Part shown: in pieces, positions 32,001 to 33,884 of the stretch
Layout of the letters: each line of letters begins with the position of its first letter
Position numbering within the stretch: position 1 is the first letter of the stretch
Notes under the pieces: generated by a model
The model's input: only the letters and a program-made list of their open reading frames with translations
What the model was told of the DNA's origin: nothing
Databases searched by the model: none
Program-made: the position numbers and the translations under genes
NCBI GenBank assembly: GCA_016219875.1
Contig: JACRJZ010000113.1
Span: 1-33,884, forward strand
DNA: 33,884 nt
DNA from: Verrucomicrobiota bacterium
GTDB lineage: Bacteria > Verrucomicrobiota > Verrucomicrobiia > Limisphaerales > JACRJZ01
Reading direction: 5' to 3'

Positions 32001-33565
32001 TTCGAGATGCCGGCGGCGTTGTTGGCGAGGAACTCATTGATGATCAGCCGGCCCAGCGCGTTGGAGGCGACGAGGGTGTTCGTCCAGCCGCCGCCCACGA
32101 AGGTATTCGGCGTGGCCGACCAATCCCGAATGCCGTGGCCGGCCGCCCAACTGAACACCACCGAGCCGTCCGCCGGGCGTGCGAACTGGAACAGATACGG
32201 CCCCGCCCCGGAGCCGCTCACGGCGGTCGCGGGTGCGCCCTTCACCAGCAAGTCCTGGGCATCGACGCCGGTGACGGGTTCGCTGAAGGTGACTTCCGCC
32301 TGGGTGAGTTGGCCAATGGTCGCACCGGGCGTCGGATGCACGAACGCGAGCGTGGGAGGCACTTGGTCGATCAGCAAGTACTGCCAGACGTTGGTGGAGA
32401 CGAACCGCAGACCCACTAGGTTCCGAATCGCGTGGCCTGGATCCCAACTGACGTACACCGGACCCAGCGCCGGCTGCGGAAAGGAAAACGTGTAGCTCAC
32501 GCCGGAGCCGCTGAGGTCAAACGCGGGCGAGCCGTTGATGAGCAGGTCATCCGCGGCCACGCCCAGGACCGGGTCGCTGAAAGTGACCGTGAGTTGCGTG
32601 AGGTTTGTGACCGTGCTGTCCGAGGCGGGAGTGATTGCGACCGCGTAGGGCGGGGCCACGCTGCTGGTGTACTGCCAGTCCGGGATCGTGACGAGCGCGT
32701 TCCCGCCCAGGTCCACGATGCCGTTGGTCGGGTTCCACCCGACGGAGACGGCCCCTTCGGGTGGCACGGGGAAGGAGAAGACCCAGTTGCTGCCGGAGCC
32801 GCCGGCCGACTGGGCCGCCGCCCTGTTGATGAGCAGATCGCGCGGCTGCACGTTGGCCACCGCCTCGCTGAACGTGACGGCCACTTGGACGAGATTGGTG
32901 ACGGTGCTGCCGGGCACCGGGTCGATGGCCGTAACCAGCGGCGCGATCATGTCTTTGAACCCGCCGCGGAACTCGACCTCGAAGTAAAAATCCAGGTTGT
33001 TGGTGTTTGTGTACCAAGAGTTGAAGGCCTGGATGGCCAGCACGTTGGTCCCGGTTTGCAGAGCGGTCGCGAAGTTGGTGATCACTTGGCTGACCGGCGG
33101 CAACGCCGAGGGGTTGACCACGTTCCGCGCGAAGTTCGTGTAGTAGGGAACGGGATTCGTGAACGAACTGCTGCGTTTGATCTCGACGCCGTTGATCCAG
33201 GCCACGAAGCCGTCATCATAGACCGGGGCGAAGTTGCAGTTCGTGACCTGGGCGACGTTAGTGATGACGAACGTGTGGCGCAGGAAAATGCAATTGTAGT
33301 TCGAGTGCATGTCGCTCAGCAGCGTGTTGCCGGTGAGGTTCGTGCTGTTGGGCAATTTGCCGAAGTAGAACGGGGTGGCGCCTCGCAACCAGGCCGAGTC
33401 GTCGAAGCCGGGCGCGCGCCAGGCGGTGAACGGGTCCGAGGCCTCGCTGGTGCCTTTGAAATAGGCCCAAACGGAGTTGGAGGCGATGATGATCTCGGCT
33501 TGGGCTGTCACGGAGGTGGACGCCAACAGGACGAGCAGGGCCGCCCGCAGAACTTGTTTCAACAT
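26039..33565 (-). CDS. Giant secreted protein with CotH kinase-like domain and about eight lamin-tail domains
   Basis: 2,508 aa, complete. Signal peptide 1-23 (cleavage after AQA). N-terminal galactose-binding-like region (24-205). Three Big_5/SbsA-type Ig domains, each with TVTNL/TIGQL...VTFSEPV (about 208-500). Lamin-tail domain 1 (508-650, LIINEFLANN). Chitobiase C-type domain (662-730). CotH domain (about 789-1090) with GVRIQGNAS, FNNSWVHW, the NQDWGYDGNWN motif (Asp1032) and KYIPWDGEQ (Asp1057), which resemble the catalytic and metal Asp of spore CotH kinases. Second chitobiase-like domain (1202-1290). Lamin-tail domains near 1292, 1451, 1591, 1726, 1879, 2018 and 2161. Ig-like domain (2351-2435). 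C-terminal tail 2442-2508 ending RFYRAGLLR. ATG 33565 is set by the signal peptide. CotH proteins can phosphorylate Ser; the targets here are unknown. It stands alone. Confidence 0.95.
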   Translation of the reverse strand: MLKQVLRAALLVLLASTSVTAQAEIIIASNSVWAYFKGTSEASDPFTAWRAPGFDDSAWLRGATPFYFGKLPNSTNLTGNTLLSDMHSNYNCIFLRHTFVITNVAQVTNCNFAPVYDDGFVAWINGVEIKRSSSFTNPVPYYTNFARNVVNPSALPPVSQVITNFATALQTGTNVLAIQAFNSWYTNTNNLDFYFEVEFRGGFKDMIAPLVTAIDPVPGSTVTNLVQVAVTFSEAVANVQPRDLLINRAAAQSAGGSGSNWVFSFPVPPEGAVSVGWNPTNGIVDLGGNALVTIPDWQYTSSVAPPYAVAITPASDSTVTNLTQLTVTFSDPVLGVAADDLLINGSPAFDLSGSGVSYTFSFPQPALGPVYVSWDPGHAIRNLVGLRFVSTNVWQYLLIDQVPPTLAFVHPTPGATIGQLTQAEVTFSEPVTGVDAQDLLVKGAPATAVSGSGAGPYLFQFARPADGSVVFSWAAGHGIRDWSATPNTFVGGGWTNTLVASNALGRLIINEFLANNAAGISNEFGEQEDWIEIYNPGPGAVNLLGWSLTDDTSNPSLWTFPALIMNAGQYLVVFADARNLKAVGGTNRLHTNFKLNDQAGYLALFNPNSPRAVATELAPQYPGQWPDYSYGLNTSNLWSYFTPPTPGAANGSSAIYGVAPQPHVNVKRGLYDQPFSLQASCPLPGATLRYTTDGSAPTAATGTLYSGPVTITNTTIFRIAAFATNVLPSRVETHSYIFIDQVLRQPNDPAGFPAGPTVFTGYPSDYEMDPEIVTNNQANVKAALLALPTLSLSAKNDDLFGPVNGIYTHPEPPAAQRYLWERACSVEFILTNGETGFQVDCGVRIQGNASRTPQKTPKHPFRLMFRGAYGPGRLEYPVYPDSQVRSFDTLVLRADFNNSWVHWDANQRLHGSKLRDAWTKETGRAMSGLSGHTRWFHLYVDGLYWGVYDFGERIDAEFGASYLGGTAADYDAIASKPLEAIDGTLTAYTAMTTAGRSTDMRQITNYNRLQELLDVPVFIDYMLLNHYGANQDWGYDGNWNAVRRRSPAGTFKYIPWDGEQLIVDANHNLVTVDANGRPTGVYSNQPSGLHTNLINSPQYRLDYADRVHRYCFNNGLLTPGPAADRWMTLARMVEPGMLTESARWGDYRRDVHSYSSAPYYLYTTNGYWWPEIERVRTSYFPQRTSLFLNQLRTAGLYPTVSAPVFSQHGGRVARNYALTMTATNPIFFTLDGTDPRLYGSGAISNAALFYTNGAPVILTEGTTVKARALFNGTNWSALNEAAFVVEELVPSLRITELMYNPSGGDAYEFIEIQNTGSTLLDVSGYSFENLTFAFPVGSFLSPGERLVLGNGSNTNLWRTRYPTVAVAGWYAGSLKNDGERIAIKDVTGRTITSVTYDDQNGWPAGADGRGYSLELVDPSGDPNAPASWRASTALNGTPAVAPSSGPPAAVVLNELMADNNTAVENAGTYPDWIELFNSGPANIDLAGWSLTDDGNVRQFVFPATNLAPGNFLVVWCDDPTNTMPGLHTGFALNREGENVFLFDAQSNLVDAVSFGLQAPDYSLGRLDGAWQLNTPTPGAPNSAAPVGLATNLTINEYLADSPPGGADWLELYNRSTTLPVPLQDIYLGTSNALFRVKALSFLPPRGYIQLFADEEPGPDHLDFKLPAEGATLLLFDTTGSLVDRIPYGPQLQGVAQGRIPNGFGGITNLFGSASPGASNYLATYTGAVLNEVLARNRRAVASPWGEFADFVEIANPSASAFDLSGMGLSDSPGNPNDFLFPAGTVIEAGGTLLVWCDDALPPSFDASGPLNTGFALNASGGGVYLFNVMGQLVNYVEYGVQVPDLSIGLSGGAWQLLSAPTPGAANAAPAALGAAANLRFNEWLADPQGGDDWFELYNLDPLPVNMSGLYLSDEPTIAGKTQFPIPLLSFIGGHSWVQWIADGHPSNGRDHVNFMLDGAGDTIWLYNASLQVIDWIGFGLQTAGVSQGRLPDGHTNVMDFPASPSPADGNYLPLPGVVINEVLAGQSNGVPPSIELLNTSTNPVGLGGWFLSDSASELKKFRIADGETLGAGELKVFTAAQFGPTNGPLPGFALDPNFGGTVYLTEAATNGTLTGYRAQVAFGAQESGVSAGRFSTSVGVDFPAQSARTFGAANAYPRVGPVIISELMYHPVSLVGSSNWVEYGSEEYVELYNATSQPVPLFDPAHPSSGWRLTGGVRFNFQPDTVLPAKGYLLVVDFDPAFRPDILLNFRAKYGEYGTVVGPYSGHLANDGEVIELLKPLAPQISTNLDNGFVPYVLADRVAYSNLSPWPTNAGGAGLSLQRVSPALYGNEPLNWTAAAPSCGRTNAPVLPPLITAHPQSQSATPGTTVTLNVAASGPGPLFYQWVRDGLELAGGTNDLLTLTNVQPASSGFYWATVWNDAGYATSQAAELFVMTQLKLGGTGFQTNGVFQFEFPTVPNQPYAVFVSTNLTDWTELWRFTATNESMPFLDATATNEPARFYRAGLLR

Positions 33566-33752
33566 ACGCAGTGTTGTTTGGTTGCATCGCCAGCGACCAA
33601 GTCCGACAAATCACGCCGCTCGGGACGCTGTCCAAGCTGGCACAGCGACACGGTCGATCTCTCTGACTCGGTGCATTGGCAAAGGCTGGGGCAGTAAACC
33701 CCGAAGTGGCGATCCCGTCAAATAAAAGGCCGGGGCAGAAGAAACCACCGAA

Positions 33753-33857
33753 TTGACTCAAAAAGATTGTTACCGAAGGCGGGGAGAAATGGTTTGAGGA
33801 AACCATACGTTGACTCAAAAGGGGTGTTACCGAGCTATGGAACAGACAATGAGTCAA
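33753..33857. repeat. TTGACTCA repeats, possible IS end or operator
   Basis: A 24-base direct repeat begins TTGACTCAAAA and ends TGTTACCGA at 33753-33776 and 33810-33833, identical except at three of four central bases. The octamer recurs inverted as TGAGTCAA at 33850-33857. The copies start 57 bases apart and lead into a short open frame at 33837. Several copies of one site just before a transposase-like start suggest transposase binding sites at an IS end; regulatory operators are the alternative. 33566-33752 shows no other gene or clear promoter. Confidence 0.7.
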
Positions 33858-33884
33858 ACAACACGAACGGAAGTGCTGGCCAAG
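33837..33884 (+). CDS. Possible transposase/integrase N-terminus, cut by the window edge
   Basis: An open frame begins at ATG 33837 (second in-frame ATG 33849) and runs off the end after 16 codons, reading MEQTMSQTTRTEVLAK. The S-x-x-TR-x-EVLAK pattern resembles from memory the start of an rve-type transposase often found in Verrucomicrobia (continuing LRxRY...AGxxxKxxLLDQ). With only 16 residues this is a guess supported mainly by the flanking repeats. Confidence 0.35.
   Translation, partial: MEQTMSQTTRTEVLAK

Overview
The window looks like a chromosomal segment of a Gram-negative member of the PVC group, most likely a Verrucomicrobiota of the Limisphaerales/Pedosphaera type. I infer this from the gene families, not from a search. 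The pointers are giant secreted proteins that share a Verrucomicrobia-style C-terminal tail (Y-V-S-nL-W ... RFYRA), lamin-tail and CotH domains in one polypeptide, high GC, few Shine-Dalgarno sequences, and many palindromic or short tandem intergenic repeats. An LptF/LptG permease and a TolC-type outer-membrane lipoprotein support an outer membrane.

Layout: (1) Bases 2-11056 (+) hold the 3' part of a giant multidomain secreted protein (at least 3,684 residues; its start lies outside). It carries three six-bladed NHL propellers, putative Ig and cadherin-like domains, a LamG-like domain and PPC-like segments. A decayed remnant of a related gene follows (11090-11278). (2) NADP-dependent isocitrate dehydrogenase (icd, -) is divergent from an LptF/LptG-family permease and a soluble two-GAF sensor histidine kinase (+, probably co-transcribed). 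Their shared 168-base spacer is built of heptamer tandem repeats. (3) Next are a small secreted Cys-rich protein with its own terminator (-), a GspG-like membrane protein (+) and a Uma2 nuclease-fold protein (+). (4) A tripartite MacAB-TolC-type export operon on the - strand is read from 23533 down to 17636: outer-membrane lipoprotein, periplasmic adaptor with an EF-hand tail, ATPase, permease. (5) A ~276-base nested inverted-repeat element is followed by the C-terminal half of carbamoyl-phosphate synthase large subunit (carB, -) with no N-terminal half beside it. (6) A second giant secreted protein (2,508 aa, -) carries a CotH kinase-like domain and about eight lamin-tail domains. (7) The right edge has TTGACTCA repeats and the first 16 codons of what may be a transposase.

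Functionally this is a mix of housekeeping metabolism (TCA cycle, pyrimidine/arginine precursor synthesis), envelope export (LPS transport, MacAB-like efflux) and very large extracellular proteins. I see no rRNA, tRNA, CRISPR array or prophage. The most unusual material is the giant proteins, the EF-hand on the adaptor, the split carB, the remnant gene, and several repeat families including one with a compensatory base change between two copies.
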